Of a DNA stretch of 64,000 bases, positions 11,164-23,860 are shown one piece after another. The stretch is from Dipteronia dyeriana. Lineage: Eukaryota; Streptophyta; Magnoliopsida; Sapindales; Sapindaceae. Made by a program: the position numbers and the translations under genes. How positions within the stretch are numbered: the first letter of the stretch is position 1; each line of letters starts with the position of its first letter. Where the stretch lies: NCBI GenBank assembly GCA_032871835.1, contig CM065295.1, positions 21,400,501 through 21,464,500 on the forward strand. The letters run 5' to 3'. A model generated the notes under the pieces. That model had not been told where the DNA came from. It was given only the letters and a program-made list of their open reading frames with translations, and searched no databases.

Positions 11164-14100
11164 TCCCCCTGCAAACTGAAATGTGGTGCATTCATCAAGT
11201 TCAGTTTGTCACAAAGAACCAAGAATTTGTCTTTAGAGAGCCTTTTAGTGAAAACATCAGCAGTCTGAAACTCAGTGGGCACATAACGAGGATCCACAAT
11301 ACCAACTGCTACCTTTTCTCGAATAAAATGAGTGTCAATGTCAATATGTTTTGTTCTCGTATAGAAGACAGGGTTTTGAGCTAAAGAGTTAGCTCCAATA
11401 TTATCACACCAAATCACTGCTGCACCTGCAAGAGAAACTCCCAATTCCATAAATAAGGATTGAAACCAAAGAATATCTGTCACAAGTTGAGCCATGGACA
11501 TGTACTCAACCTCAGTGCTGGACCTAGCAACAACATGTTGCTTGCGAGAACTCCACGAGACAAGATTTCCACCGAGAAATACACAATTTCCACTAACAGA
11601 TCTTCTATCATCTACACAGCTGGCCCAATCAGTATCAGTGTATGCTTCAATGAAAAAAGAAACAACATGCTTGAAGTGAAGAACTTTGTGCACAGAGCCA
11701 CTGAGATATTTAAGCACACGCTTACAAGCTTGCCAATGAGTTTGTTTTGGAGCTTGAAGAAACTGACTAAGCTTATTAACAACGTAAGATATATCAGGAC
11801 GAGTGTGTGTAAGATATTGAAGAGCACCTATGGTGCTTCTATACACAGTTGGGTCATAAAAATTGTCACAAGTATGAAGAGAAAGTTTAGCATTTGAGCT
11901 GACAGGAGACTTACAAGGTTTGTATCCAATCATATTAGTCTTCTTGAGCAAATCAAGAATATATTTAGTCTGAGTGAGATACAAACCTGATTCATCTCTA
12001 TAAGCCTCAAAACCAAGGAAGTAATTCACCGAACCAAGAGTCTTTAAAGCAAAAGTTCTGTTGAGCTTAGAAATCAGAGATTGAATCAGGCATGAATTGT
12101 CACCTGTGATCAAAATGTCGTCAATGTATACAAGAAGAAAAATCACATGAGAACCTATGCGTTGAATAAACAAAGAACTGTCAGAAACAGAGTTTTTGAA
12201 ACCCTAATCTTATAGAGCAGAATTAAGTTTATGAAACCAAGAATGTGGAGCCTGTTTTAAGCTATACAAGGCCTTATTCAGTTGACATACGTGAGAAGGA
12301 AACCTGGCATTGATGAAACCTTACGACTGTTCCATGAACACTTTTTCTTGCAAATCACCATTCAAAAAAACGTTATTAATATCCACTTGTTGAATATCCC
12401 ACTTGTTGGAAACAACAATAGTGAACATAACCCTGATAGTAGCAGCATTTACCACTGGACTAAAGGTATCAAAGAAGTCTAACCCAGCTGTTTGACTAAA
12501 ACCTTTTGCAACAAGCCTAGCATTGTGTTTCAAAATGGAACCATCAAGCTTAAATTTGGTTCTAAATATCCATTTATTGCCAACCAAATTCATATCAGCT
12601 GAATAAGGAACCAACTTCTATGTGTTGTTTCTTTGCAATGCTAAAAACTCTTCATTCATTGCTTTAAGCCATTTTGGATCAACAATAGCATCTTTAACAG
12701 TCTTAGGCTCATGTGACTCTACTAGATCAGTTGAATAAACAGTCATAGCTTTGATTATGCCATTTTTTGCTCTAGTTATCATAGGATGAATATTCTGAAC
12801 AACTGGACAAGGTTGTGAAGCTGTATTAACAGCAGTGGATGAGCTGGAATTAGTGGATGCAGGTGACACATTATTCATAGGGATAGATGAAGTAGAGAAA
12901 TTAGAGTTAGTAGGTCTGACATTAGTAATGTAACATGGAGGGACACAGTTAGAAAGGATAGAAGTAGAGAGACTAGACCTGGACTCATATGAACTTTCAG
13001 CATTGGTAACACCAAAAAGATATTTATAAGGAAACTCTAGCTCATTGAAAACTACATTCCTAGAGACAAAAACTTTACCAGAAGAGTGTAAACATCTATA
13101 GCCTTTATGCATCAAGCTATGCCCTATGAAAACACACTTAGAAGAATGGAAATCCAACTTGTGCCTATTGTAGTCTCTAAGATATGGGAATCAAGCACTG
13201 CTAAATGATTTAAGAAGCATATAATTTGCATGAGCTAAGAGTGTTAGACCTAATTGCAAAACAGATGAGGGGAGATTATTAATGGTAAAAACAGCTGTAG
13301 AAAAGGCCTCAAACCAGAAGGAAAATGACATTTTTGCATGAGCTAAGAGTGTTAGACCTAATTCCACCACATGCCTATGTTTTCTTTCAGCTACCCCATT
13401 TTGCTGATGGGTATAAGGGCATGAAAATCTAACTTGAACTCCTTATTGAGCTAAGAAGGGAACAAAACTTAAGTACTCTCCTCCCATGTCTGTCTGTAAA
13501 CATTTTATTTTCTTCTCAAATCTAACCTCTACTGATTTTTGAAACAGCTTGAACACATTTAGTGCCTCATATTTTAGTTTAAGAGGATAAATCCAAACAA
13601 ACCTTGTGAAGTCATCCACAAAAGCAATATAATATCTATAGCCTTCAGTAGATAAGAGAGGGGCTGGTCCCCAGATATCACTATGAATCAGTTCCAAGGG
13701 AGTTGTAGTAACATGTTGAGATCTAGAAAAAGGTAGCTTATGCATCTTTCCTAATTTACATGAATCACATAATTCAATATCATGTAAAGAACAAGATAAA
13801 TACAAAGAGTTAAGAACCTTTTTTAGAATTAATGGTGCTGGATGCCCCAGCTTAGCATGCCATATGTTGAAGTTGGTTCTATTAGCTATACCAACATACA
13901 CCTGACTTGTATCATTCCTAGATATAACATTTTTATTTTTCATATCTCTAGAAAACTCCAAAGAATCACAAGTTTTATTGCATGCTTTATTTATTGAACC
14001 TGAAAAAGAACTGTCAGTGGAAGCAGTCTGAGCTGAAAAACGACCATGAGGAGATGCTTCAACCAGTTGAAGCTGGTACGATCCATCTTTAAGAATACCT

Positions 14101-15434
14101 TGAAGCAGAACCCTCTTCGCGTTCTGGTCCTTAATTACACAACGATTAGCAGTAAATTCAGCCAGAGCATTGTTATCTCTAGTAAATCTTGAAATACTAA
14201 GTAAGTTTTTTGTGATGGTAGGAACATGTAAAACATGCTTCATATGCAAATTCTGTGTAGGTATAGTGTGTGATTTAACAAAGGACTCACTAACACTGGC
14301 AATAGCTAACTGATGACTATTACCTACAATGAGTTTGTAGTTACCTTGATAGTTAGATTTGATAGCTAAATTCTTCAGGTCTGCAGTAACGTGATTAGTT
14401 GCGCTACTGTCAATGTACCAAGCTCAATCATTCACAGTCTCATGAGACGCAAAGTATGCTGAAGAGTATTGATGATAATTGGCTTGTGGCACCTGGTTTT
14501 CCATATGACCAACCTGATTAGGTCCTAAATATTCTTGATCAAAGCGTTTAAAGCACTTAAGAGCTCCATGTCTTAGTTTTGAGCAAACTTGACATTAAAT
14601 TCTCTGTCCAGATCTATTTCCAGATCTTCCACCTCTTCTTTTATTGTTGTTGTAGTTTCCACGATTCTGATTTGTGTTGTTGCTATAATTATTATTGTTG
14701 CTATTGTTAGAACCTCTAACTCTCTATCCTCTACCATAATTGTTTGACACAAAATGAGCAGATGCTCCAGTGAGATTGAATTGAGTAGAAGAGTTCAATT
14801 GTTCGATGCGTTGTTCATGCATCAAGCACAAGAACTGAGCTTCTTCAAAAGTCATGGTCTTTTGTTGAGATGTAACAAGAGTCACTACAGATTCATATTC
14901 GTGACCTAATCCGCCCACAAAAGTCAATATCAAATCACGATCTTTGACTTCTTCACCAGCTGCCATTAAAGAATCACCAATCTCTTTTATTTTTAGCACA
15001 AAATCAGCAACAGATCCAGAACCTTTCTTCACCGTTTGCAACTGTTGCCTGAGAGCCATAATCTTGGCCATAGACTGTTGTGAGTAAAGATTTTCAAGTC
15101 TTGATCATAAATCTAGTGATGATTTGCAATGAGTGACTTGTCCGATCACTTTATCACTTACCGTAGATAGTAGCCAGTATAAAAACCATTGATCAGACTT
15201 TTTTCAAGACGAGAAAGATGCATTGATTTGTTGTTCAACAACAACTTCTCCAGCAGAGTTAACACGATGAACCTCAACAAACTTGCTTGGAGGTATCTTT
15301 GTGGAGTCAATGAAGTCTTCAAGATCCTAGGCAGACATAGAGGGAAAAATTTGAGTTTTCCAGTGAATATAGTTGCTTCTATCAAGCTTGATATGACTAA
15401 AATTCAAGGTCTTTGCAAGAGTCACGAAATCCAT
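11164..15434 (-). pseudogene. Copia gag-pol polyprotein, inactivated
   Basis: Gag starts at the ATG at 15434 (MDFVTLAKTLNFSHIK). It is interrupted by several stops but continues to MAKIMALRQQLQTVKKGSGS and a zinc knuckle CQVCSKLRHGALKC near 14590-14550. The protease region contains YIDSSATNHVT. Integrase at 14249-13443 shows the His/Cys zinc motif (WHAKLGHP, CDSCKLGKMHKLP) and the core HSDIWGP. Reverse transcriptase runs from about 12614 to 11900 with NKWIFRTKFKLDGS and the catalytic YIDD. RNase H (AYTDTDWASC, TKHIDIDTHFIRE) ends near the 3' LTR. Frame breaks occur near 15350, 15190, 14700, 13440, 12618, 12320 and 12190, so it cannot make the polyprotein. Confidence 0.92.
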
Positions 15435-15534
15435 CGTATTGATGATTGTTGTGTTAGATTGATCTTCAGCAGAAATTGAAGGCGTTACTGGAGCGAGATT
15501 GTCGTCAGAAGTAGCTATTAACCTTAGTCTTCAA

Positions 15535-15546
15535 GCTCTGATACCA
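15535..15546 (-). other. Copia primer-binding site
   Basis: TGGTATCAGAGC on the minus strand, directly adjoining the 5' LTR; this is the standard initiator-methionine tRNA primer site of plant copia elements. Confidence 0.9.
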
Positions 15547-16060
15547 TATTAAAAATAAGAAAAACAAGTGTTTTAAGAATGTAAACAAGGTGATCGTTAA
15601 AAGTTCTCAAGGAAAGCCATTTTGTGAACTTGAATAAGAACGAATGATGATCAACTAGAATTTTCTGATTATTTTTATTCTACGTAATAACAACCTATAT
15701 ATATATATACACAAAAAGATATGAAAAACTCAAAACAGAATTCCTTGATTATCAAGAATAGTTATAACTAATCCTAACTAATTCTGCCATCTCAGCTCTA
15801 ACTAACTCTCACACACTTATTACTTGCTTTTATTTTGCTGACTCTCCTTGACTGGCATCCTTAGAAACTGATCATGATGATCATGATTGAGGTCACGCAT
15901 ACAACCATATGTGGTGTACACAGTATGAGCTGAGGATGGCTGCTTCTGATTGTTGCTCCTCAGTTCTTCTCTGATTTGAAGCAGGTGATTAGCACATGAG
16001 CTCTCACATCTGTTGTGCTTACTTGAGCTGCTATATTTATATTTTGTAGTACTCTTCATA
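15547..16060 (-). repeat. 5' LTR of copia element
   Basis: 514-base direct repeat matching 10653-11163 in the same orientation, including the conserved segment TTACTTGAGCTGCTATATTT near its outer end. Confidence 0.9.
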
Positions 16061-16677
16061 CTCTAAACTAGACTCAAACTTGTTATGCTTCACAATTGAA
16101 TGAATGATCTTTCTCCGGATTACCATCTCCCAAGGTTTCTGTTATCATCCTGAACTTCGGACCCTTACCGTAGTTGGAAAATTTTCTGCTGGGGATGTGG
16201 CAAACATTGGCAGGATCACCGATGAAGACACAATCGATCAGTCGATGTTTGCAAACCAGAGTATACTCGCTCTCTTTCAAAGAATTTACGACGTATTCGT
16301 GGATATGCCATATGTTGTGAAGAAGCCCTGGCAGCATTCCGACCACTGGCCAGTTTCAGATGGGAGAGTGGTTTCTGTCCCAACGTCGCCACCAAAAAAT
16401 TATCAGAAACGAGAGAAATGCTACAAATATATCAATTGTTATGGACATTGTAGGCACTTATTATAGTAATTTTAGTACTCTTTCTTGATGATGATCAAAT
16501 ATAAAGTGTCCAACTTTGATTTATATAGTGATCATGTCTGTAAATTTGTTCAAGGTAGATTTTTGGTAATGGCTCACGATCACAAAATCATTGAAGATGA
16601 TGATATTCGAATCGAAGTTTAATCACATCTATACCGTCCCTAGTATATTTATTGGTTATGTAAGGTTGGACAATTAA

Positions 16678-17116
16678 GAGCATACCTAACAGACTTTTTT
16701 GTTAAAATAAAAAAAAAAGCCACATCAACATATTTTATTCCAACAGACTCTTTAAATGAGATTCTTCAAACAAGGGCATCCCCAAAAGACTCTTCTAGTT
16801 TCACTCTTCTAATGTATGTTTGCTGACTCTTCAATTAAAAATAGATTTATTATTTTAATAAAAGCATTCAAATTCCTCCCTACTCACCAACAATTCTAAT
16901 TACTTTTAGGTGAATATGAAAATAATTTGAATAACCTTCTAAATTATTAATATGTTATTATTAAATATTCAATACTAGTTTCATTTTAAATATCTAAATG
17001 AGATCTTTTTAATGATGATAAAATTTATAAATTAAAACTTATTATATATTAATTGAATTTAATTAAAAATTTAAAAAAGATAAAAAAGATAAAAAAGATA
17101 TAGATATTAAATATTA

Positions 17117-17159
<43 letters not shown>

Positions 17160-17832
17160 TGAAGAGGGAGAAGTTGCTTTTCAATATTGAAGAGAGAGAA
17201 TGAAAATCTTATTTAAAGAATCTCATTTGAAGAGTCTATTGGAGCTAAATATGCTGATATCAGAGCATCCCCAGTCCCAACAAGACTATTCAAATAAGAT
17301 ATTTGTTGAAATTTAACAAGTCATATCAGTATATTTAGGTCCAATAGACTCTTCAAATGAGATTCTTTAAATAAGATTTTCATTCTCCCTCTTCAATATT
17401 GAAGAGCAACTTCTCCCTCTTTAGTTATTATTATATTATTTTTTATATCACATCATCATTAATATTTGACATCTATATTCTTTACATCTATTTAATTAAA
17501 TTAAATTAATATATATTAAATTTTAATTTATAAATTTAATCATCATAAAAATTATACTATTAAAAAGGTATCATCTAGATCTTTAAAATGAGACTAATAT
17601 TGAATATTTAATAATATAAAAGTTATTGTTTATAGCTTGAAAAAAATGGAGAGTAATTATATTTGTTGGTGGGGAGGGGGGAATTTGAGTTCTTTAATTA
17701 AAATAATATAAACATATTTCTAATTGGAGAGTCTTTTGGAAGGGCTCTTATTCTTTGACTCCTCAAATTGCTATATAGGTAAGCAAATAAACATTTGAAG
17801 AGTGAAAATATAAGCATCTTTTAGGGATGCTC
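16678..17832. mobile_element. Foldback MITE-like element, PIF/Harbinger-type ends
   Basis: Starts GAGCATACCTAACAG and ends GGGATGCTC, with TAA on both sides (16675-16677 and 17833-17835). The 3-base TAA duplication fits PIF/Harbinger. The right half is largely the reverse complement of the left half: blocks with GACTCTTCAAATGAGATTCT, CTTCAATATTGAAGAG and TTGGTGGGGAGG / CCTCCCTACTCACCAA recur inverted. The 1155-base element could fold into a long hairpin. Internal GAGCATCCCC words at 16774 and 17268 suggest it was assembled from more than one MITE copy. No coding region. Confidence 0.75.
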
Positions 17833-17835
17833 TAA

Positions 17836-18250
17836 GTGAAGAGATCATAGTGGGTGATTTATCCTCTTTAATGATTGTTAAGAATACCATTTAAGATTTC
17901 AAAGGATACTATAAATGTCGGCCTGGGTGTTTAGGAAGAGACCGAATCCCTTCTGATTCCAATTGTATATCACGAGTCCAAATTGAAGGAGTTATTTTAT
18001 TTTATTTTTAAATCTTTGATTTTTGTAGAATATTGAATTTCAATCCAACAACTAACAACTGACAACTGACTTGTAACTATACTGCTATACAAAATCTAAA
18101 CCCTTGTTACCGGTCATATACTCTTATACATCATTTTTAAACGTGTTTGTCAAATTAGAAACTTAGTGTTTACTTTTTCCAAAACACCATTTAAATCCCT
18201 TTGATAAAAAACTATAACTATATACAAATACATACATACATACATATATA
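17836..18250. other. Intergenic, nothing recognised
   Basis: AT-rich sequence between the foldback element and the second copia element. No gene, RNA or terminal repeat was identified. The (TACA)n/(TA)n run at 18230-18255 is the target of the copia insertion. Confidence 0.4.
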
Positions 18251-18255
18251 TATAT

Positions 18256-18574
18256 TGTTATAATATTATGGATTTCACCGCTTGCCTTGGTAGGCATCAG
18301 ATGATATATTCCACAGCTTTCAATTTACCACTTTATATGCTTTACTTCATCAGTAAGCAATTAATCCAAGTTGCCAAGCGATCATGTGTGAGCCTATATA
18401 TGCGATCATTTCTTGTAAAAGGTTAAGGTCTAGAAAATCAATAAAAAGCTCTCTCATATCTCGTCCCTCGCAACTTTATTTCACTGTTATTTATTTATTC
18501 TATTATTTGTTCTTCAATTGTTTTTCAATTGTTTTTCAATTGTTCTTCATCTATTCTTCATTTATTTTACAACA
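18256..18574 (+). repeat. 5' LTR of second copia element
   Basis: Direct repeat of 23569-23866; starts TGTTATAATATT and ends TTTACAACA. Contains an AT-rich CTATATATGCG segment that could be a TATA region. Confidence 0.85.
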
Positions 18575-18639
18575 AGTTATCGACACGAAAAATCTATTTT
18601 GTAAAAATGATTCCCTGATAGGTGATTTACTTACATCTT

Positions 18640-18820
18640 AACATTTTGGATCTATATTCAGTTCCGTATAACAAGATGACTTAAGCCGTCAACGGAACTC
18701 AGATATATAGTTTTGGATTTGTTTATTTGAAATCATTTATGTTTATGCATATATCTTACATATCAACATTTTGGATCTATAATCAGTTTCACATAACAAT
18801 ATGACTTATGCCGCCAACGG

Positions 18821-18882
<62 letters not shown>

Positions 18883-19030
18883 AAATTCTGGATTTGTTTA
18901 TTTGAAATCATTTATGTTTATGCATATATTTTACATCTCATCATTTTGGATATATATTCAGTTCCGTATAATAAGATGGCTTATGCCGTTAACGGAACCC
19001 ATATATATTGCTATGGATTTGTTTATTTGA
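18640..19030 (+). repeat. Tandem repeat with embedded (CA)n microsatellite
   Basis: About three copies of a roughly 120-180-base unit containing CATTTTGGATCTATA, CAGTTCCGTATAA, GTCAACGGAAC and TGGATTTGTTTATTTGAAAT. The second unit is expanded by (CA)n at about 18822-18872. Internal to the copia element, with no coding value. Confidence 0.75.
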
Positions 19031-19499
19031 AATTATTTATTTTTATGCAATATATGAGACTGATTTATGCTATGTCTCAGGACTGGCTTAGACTGTGTCT
19101 TAGGACTGTCTTATACTGTGTTTCTAGATAAATTGTTTAAATATTCAACATTTATTTTTATATAATATTTGAGACTGGCTTAAGCCATGTCTCGGGACTG
19201 TCTTATGCTATGTCTTCAAATAAATTGTTTAATTATAATGCTTTTTAAATATTCGTATGATTTATATGCAATATATGAGATTGGTTAGACTAACTAACCA
19301 AAACTTAAAGTTCTTGGCATTATGATATTTAAGTTGACACAGTTTTGAAAACTGATGAGAACCTGGAATTCTGGATCCAGTGTTATATTCATGAAAGTCA
19401 TACTTCATTATTTGGAACCTGGGGTTTCAAACTCGATCAGAGTATGAAGTTATCTCATATATATAAAGTGATATGTTTACATGCCATTCATTTGAGAAA

Positions 19500-20100
19500 A
19501 ATGATCTACACATCCAACAAGATGCTGTGAGTATCATAAAAAAGATTTAAGATCCTAACGGATAATGAAATTGGAAGTAGTATTTTATCCATTTCATACA
19601 CATCCAGCAGGATGTTGTGAGTATCGTAAAAATAATTTAAGATTCTAACGAATAATAAAATTGGAAATAATATTTTATCTATTTCATACACATCCAGTAG
19701 GATGTTATGAATATCGTAAAAAAGATTTAAGATACTGACGAATAATGAAGTTAGAAATAATATTTTATCCATTTCATACATATCCATCAGGATGTTGTGA
19801 GTATCGTAAAAAAGATTTAAGATCCTAACGAATAATGAAATTAGAAATAATATTTTATCCATTTCATACACATCCATCAGGATGTTGTGAGTATCGTAAA
19901 AAGGATTTAAGATCCTAATTAATAAATGAAATTGGAAATTGGAAATAATATTTTAACTATTTTCATACATATCCAACACGATGCTGTGAGTATCAAAAAA
20001 GAGATTTAAGATCATAGCATATCATTTATTTCAGAAAAATATTTACACATCCAGTAAGATGACATGAGTATCATAAAAGGATTTACACATCCAGTATGAT
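19500..20100 (+). repeat. Tandem array of ~90-base units
   Basis: Repeated units each carry ACACATCCAGCAGGATG, TGTGAGTATCGTAAAAA, GATTTAAGATCCTAACG and TTTTATCCATTTCATAC. Starts fall at about 19507, 19608, 19688, 19780, 19868 and 19968, with two shorter partial units at about 20044 and 20084. Divergence between units suggests an old array within the copia element. The apparent repeating protein in the minus frame (19506-19877) is a by-product. Confidence 0.85.
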
Positions 20101-20749
20101 ATTGTAAAAGATATTTTATCCATTTTATATTTGCTCTTGAAGGAGCAATACCAAGAGAGTAAATTTGGATATATTTATATTCATGAGTTATCAAAACATA
20201 TCCTAGGAGTGGATATTTGTAAATGACAAGAGAAAAGGGTTTACTAAATAAACCTAATGAAAAGAAAAAATAAGGAGGAGAGATTACTTTCATTTTAGAT
20301 TAGATATAAAGTGGCATTACACGAAATGTCCATAAAATTCTCAGAATGGAAATTTATGTTTTGCCGAGAGTGCAACGACTCGTAGAGTTTCTGTGGAGTC
20401 AGAAATATTTTATGAATTTAACTTTACTCAGAGCACATGTTAATACAATATCATGTCCAGCGGATCTGATAGAAAGCTTTGAAAGAACCACAATATTGTT
20501 ACTAAACAATACTAAAATATAAATAAAGAAATATGTTTAGTTCTATTAAAGGTTAATACCAGATAAGATCCAGCGGATCTGATTAAAGGCTTTAGAAGAA
20601 CCACAATCATATTACCAGATGGTAATTAATTGTGTATCGATGATACTTTATATCATTCAAACAGAATATAAAGGAATCTGTTTAGTTTCAAAGATATATG
20701 GAAGTATGAATATCCCCTATTGAAAATATGAGAAATGAGAATATTTAAT

Positions 20750-22640
20750 ATATGTGCATTACTTCTCATAATTCAGGCCAAAAACTCATTACAGAAAAGC
20801 TGCGTGCTTTATTATCTAGATCATATTACACTATTATAAAGAGTGTAGTTGTTTATGCAAGTATGAATCAAAAGTTTCCAGATCCCAAAATGTTTGTACT
20901 TTGGTGTGACCATATCAGTCACCCAGAATCTACAATGTTGCGTAGAATCATTGAAAATTCTCATGGATATCCATTAAAGAACCAGAAGATTCTTTATCCA
21001 ATGAGAACTTATGTATTGCATGTTCATAGGGGAAACTAACAGTAAAACCATCTTATTATAAAAGTTGGTTTTGAATCCTTATCATTCTTACGAATAACTC
21101 AAGGGGATATATGTAGACATATTTATCCACCAAATGAACCATTTTATCATTATTTGGTTCTAATTGATACATCTACGAGATAATCACATGTTTGTGTATT
21201 ATCAAAACATCTCCATATTACTAAATATTTGATGAATATTGCAAAGAAGATGGGAACGATGTTCAAACATCTAGTTTTCATAAATACTCATAATCAGAAC
21301 GGATCAAAATAATAGCGTATCAAACGTCTCCAGATAAGGCTTCTATATCATTATGAGATTAATAATGAATTCGATTAATCTGCTATTATATCATTTAAAC
21401 TTATGATAGTTTATAGTTTTATTCACAATCTGCATATTATCATATTGATTTCCAAATGGGAAATTTTCTCTAGAAGAGAAGAGTAAATGAAAAGTTACTT
21501 ATATAGAAAATAGAGATACCAGTTCGGTTTTCTATGTATATGTGTGTCTCATTTCGTATCTCTCAAATACGAAAGATAATTAATCATTAGATGATTATTA
21601 ATCCGTTACCTAGTATAATAAAGGTAAACAATATTTTATAAGTTGTTATCTCATAAACCCCGACTAGGTAATTGTTCATGCAGAACAATCAGAGCAAATT
21701 GCAACAGATAAAACATATAATGCATATAATACGCTTATGAACATTTGAAAGGTATTTTTATCAGGATCCTAATGTAAATAAAACTTGAGTTATGAATAAA
21801 TCCACTTTCTCTAAATCAACTCTTAAGAGTCTGATGTATCTAACGAGACCCAAGTCTATAAAATGACTAAATCCATTGGAATGGAAGAAATCTCAACAGA
21901 GATACAAGAATATAGAAATTGAGAGAAATTCTATAAATCATACAAGTTTATGAAATGACTAAATCCATTAAAATGGAAGTAATCTCAACAGAGATACAAG
22001 AGTATATAAATTGAGAATATTTCTATAAATCATATGAGAAATGTGGAAACATAAGGAAACAATCATTGATGATATATTTTTATAAGTGCTACTGAAATTA
22101 TAAATGAGAATTATGATTATCATAATATCAATGATTGTATACAAAAGGCATGATTGACCTAAATGAAAAGAAACAATTCAAGAAGAATTGACTTCATAAG
22201 CCAAACATAAAGTATTTAGACTAATAGTACTCCAGACACCTGGAGATGTCAAACTAATTGGATACTAATGGGTTTTTATACGGAAACATACGTAATGAGA
22301 AAAACGAGATCGTGAGATATGAGACACGACTTATAGTACAAAGTTTTTCACAGAAACTTGGTATTCACTAGTGATGAATACGATTACATTCTGAATTTTT
22401 GATAAATTTGGCTGTCGTTGAAAGGCTTGAAATACGTCTTCTATACGTAGTAATAATTTATTTATATGATTCACTCAATGCGGATATTTATAATCAATGA
22501 AGGATTTTAAATGTTAGAAGCATATAAATCGAGATATCGTAATTTGTATTTGATGAACATACAAAAATCCTTATATGGATTAAAAACAATAAGAACGGAT
22601 TTGGTATAACCGTCTCAGTTAATATCCAATAAGATAAGGA
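20750..22640 (+). pseudogene. Copia integrase and reverse transcriptase relics
   Basis: At 20752-21039 the frame gives KFPDPKMFVLWCDHISHPES and IIENSHGYPLKNQKIL, the pre-integrase zinc region of copia pol. It runs on in shifted frames to GDICRHIYPP and LVLIDTSTR (integrase core). Around 22400-22620 DSLDADIY, EGFKMLEAY and QKSLYGLK mark the reverse transcriptase. Many stops and frameshifts separate these blocks, so it is inactive. Confidence 0.8.
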
Positions 22641-22836
22641 TTTAATAAATCATATTTTATACTCATATATCTTCATAAATAAATGAGAAAGAAAATATTG
22701 TCCTGACCTGAAGATCGAGCATAGATCATATGGAATGTTTGTCTATTAATCAGAATATGTTGAAAAGATTCCATATGGATATTACTCCATAAAACAAGTT
22801 TTTGTTTATAGTCCCCCCAATCATTTATGATGTATA

Positions 22837-22842
<6 letters not shown>

Positions 22843-22875
<33 letters not shown>
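22843..22875. repeat. (GT)n(GA)n microsatellite
   Basis: TGTGTGTGTG followed by about 14 GA units. Confidence 0.95.
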
Positions 22876-22878
<3 letters not shown>

Positions 22879-22984
22879 GCAATCAATAAGATTGCTTCAA
22901 AAGAATTTTTATCAGGGGGAGCATCTCATCAGATGGGAGCATATCAAATGAAGCATATTAATTATATTGGGGCATATGTGCATT

Positions 22985-23525
22985 GTACTCTTTTTCTTTC
23001 CAATTAAGTTTTTTGCCCCGTTGGGTTTTCTTGATAAGGTTTTAATGAGGCAATTCTCTAAGCACACCTTGAAATCATTTGATCCATAAAAATCATCATA
23101 AATATTACATTTATCCTGATGTTCATCGTATATATTGTCTTGATCAAGAAGGTCATTGTAAATATTACTTTGATCTTGCTAATCATCGTATATATGTTAC
23201 CTTGATCCAAAAGATCATCATAAATATTACTTTGATCCAACAAATCAACGAATATCGTTGCTCGGGTTTTTATCCCACTGGTTTTCCCTAGCAAAGTATA
23301 AATGTGAGTAAAGTTTTGAAGAAAACATTAAACTATTGACATATTTGCATTGTATTGTTTTTCCCTTCAATCAGGTTTTGTCCCACTTGATTTTCTTGAC
23401 AAGATTTTTAATGAGACAATCAGGAGGAACAAAGTTTTGAATAGACATATGTACACTATACTATTTTTTCCTTCGATCAGGTTTAATCTCACTGAGTTTT
23501 CCTGACAAGATTTTTAATGAGATAG
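22985..23525 (+). promoter_or_regulatory. Three copies of the CCCACTGGG stem-loop motif upstream of the 3' LTR
   Basis: At about 22986-23055, 23350-23421 and 23459-23523 the motif CTTTTTTCC...TCAGGTTTTGTCCCACT...TTTTCTTGACAAG...TTTTTAATGAGAC recurs. It is related to the hairpins in the two hAT 3' regions. The stems here are less perfect. Function is unknown; a role in 3' end formation is a guess. Confidence 0.5.
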
Positions 23526-23568
23526 TTTTGAGAACGTACACCATGAGTGGTAGAAATCCAGGGAAAGT

Positions 23569-23860
23569 ATTATAATATTATGGATTTCACCACTTGTCTT
23601 GGTAGAGATCAGGTGGTATATTCCACCACTTTCACTTTACCACTTTATATGTTTTACTTCATCAATAAGCAATTAATCCAAGTTGTTAAGCGGTCATGTG
23701 TGAGCCTATATATACGATCATTTCTCGTAAAGTGTTAAGGTCTAGAAAATCAATAAAAAGCCCTCTCATATCTCGTCTCTCTCCACTCTATTTCACTGTT
23801 ATTTATTTATTCTATTATTTGTTCATCAATTGTTCTTCAAGTCTATTCTTCATTTATTTT

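Larger units (their letters stand above)
10653..16060 (-). mobile_element. Ty1/copia LTR retrotransposon inserted in the P450
   Basis: 5.4 kb element on the minus strand with two LTRs, 15547-16060 (5') and 10653-11163 (3'). It is flanked by a perfect 5-base duplication CTCTA (10648-10652 and 16061-16065). The LTR ends read TATG...AATA rather than the usual TG...CA. Next to the 5' LTR is the copia primer-binding site TGGTATCAGAGC; next to the 3' LTR is a purine tract GCAGGGGGA. Domain order gag, protease, integrase, reverse transcriptase, RNase H is that of copia. The LTRs differ at about 7 of the first 135 positions compared by eye, so the insertion is not recent. Confidence 0.93.
8909..16448 (-). 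pseudogene. Cytochrome P450 (CYP96A-like) pseudogene split by two insertions
   Basis: Reading down the minus strand, an ATG at 16448 starts a membrane anchor (MSITIDIFVAFLSFLIIFWW). A broken N-terminus follows (NWPVVGMLPGLLHNIWHIHE, DPANVCHI, FSNYGKGPKF). After the copia insertion, 10650-10386 gives KLQRWLQIGQEKK and CISWKRE. After the small hAT element, 9555-8909 gives MNAVRKSDKFLRD, the I-helix AAGRDT, ILEEIRANME, YPPVPF, FKPERWI, the haem loop FGAGPRSCIG and a C-terminus ending KRNV with a stop at 8909-8911. CYP96-family enzymes hydroxylate alkanes or fatty acids in the ER. Here roughly 100 residues between LGDG and the LQRW block are missing, there are several frameshifts and stops (for example W to stop before KLQRW), and the K-helix ExxR arginine is glycine (ETLG). 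It is a dead gene. Confidence 0.88.

Noticed and set aside
11460..11897. Plus-strand frames in the copia reverse transcriptase/RNase H region
   Set aside because: Shadows of the minus-strand pol frame at 12173-10992.
18808..19131. Frame with HTHTHTHTHT run
   Set aside because: Reads through a (CA)n microsatellite inside a copia element.
19506..19877. Minus-strand 123-residue repeat protein
   Set aside because: Product of the ~90-base tandem array; units are diverged and other frames are equally open.
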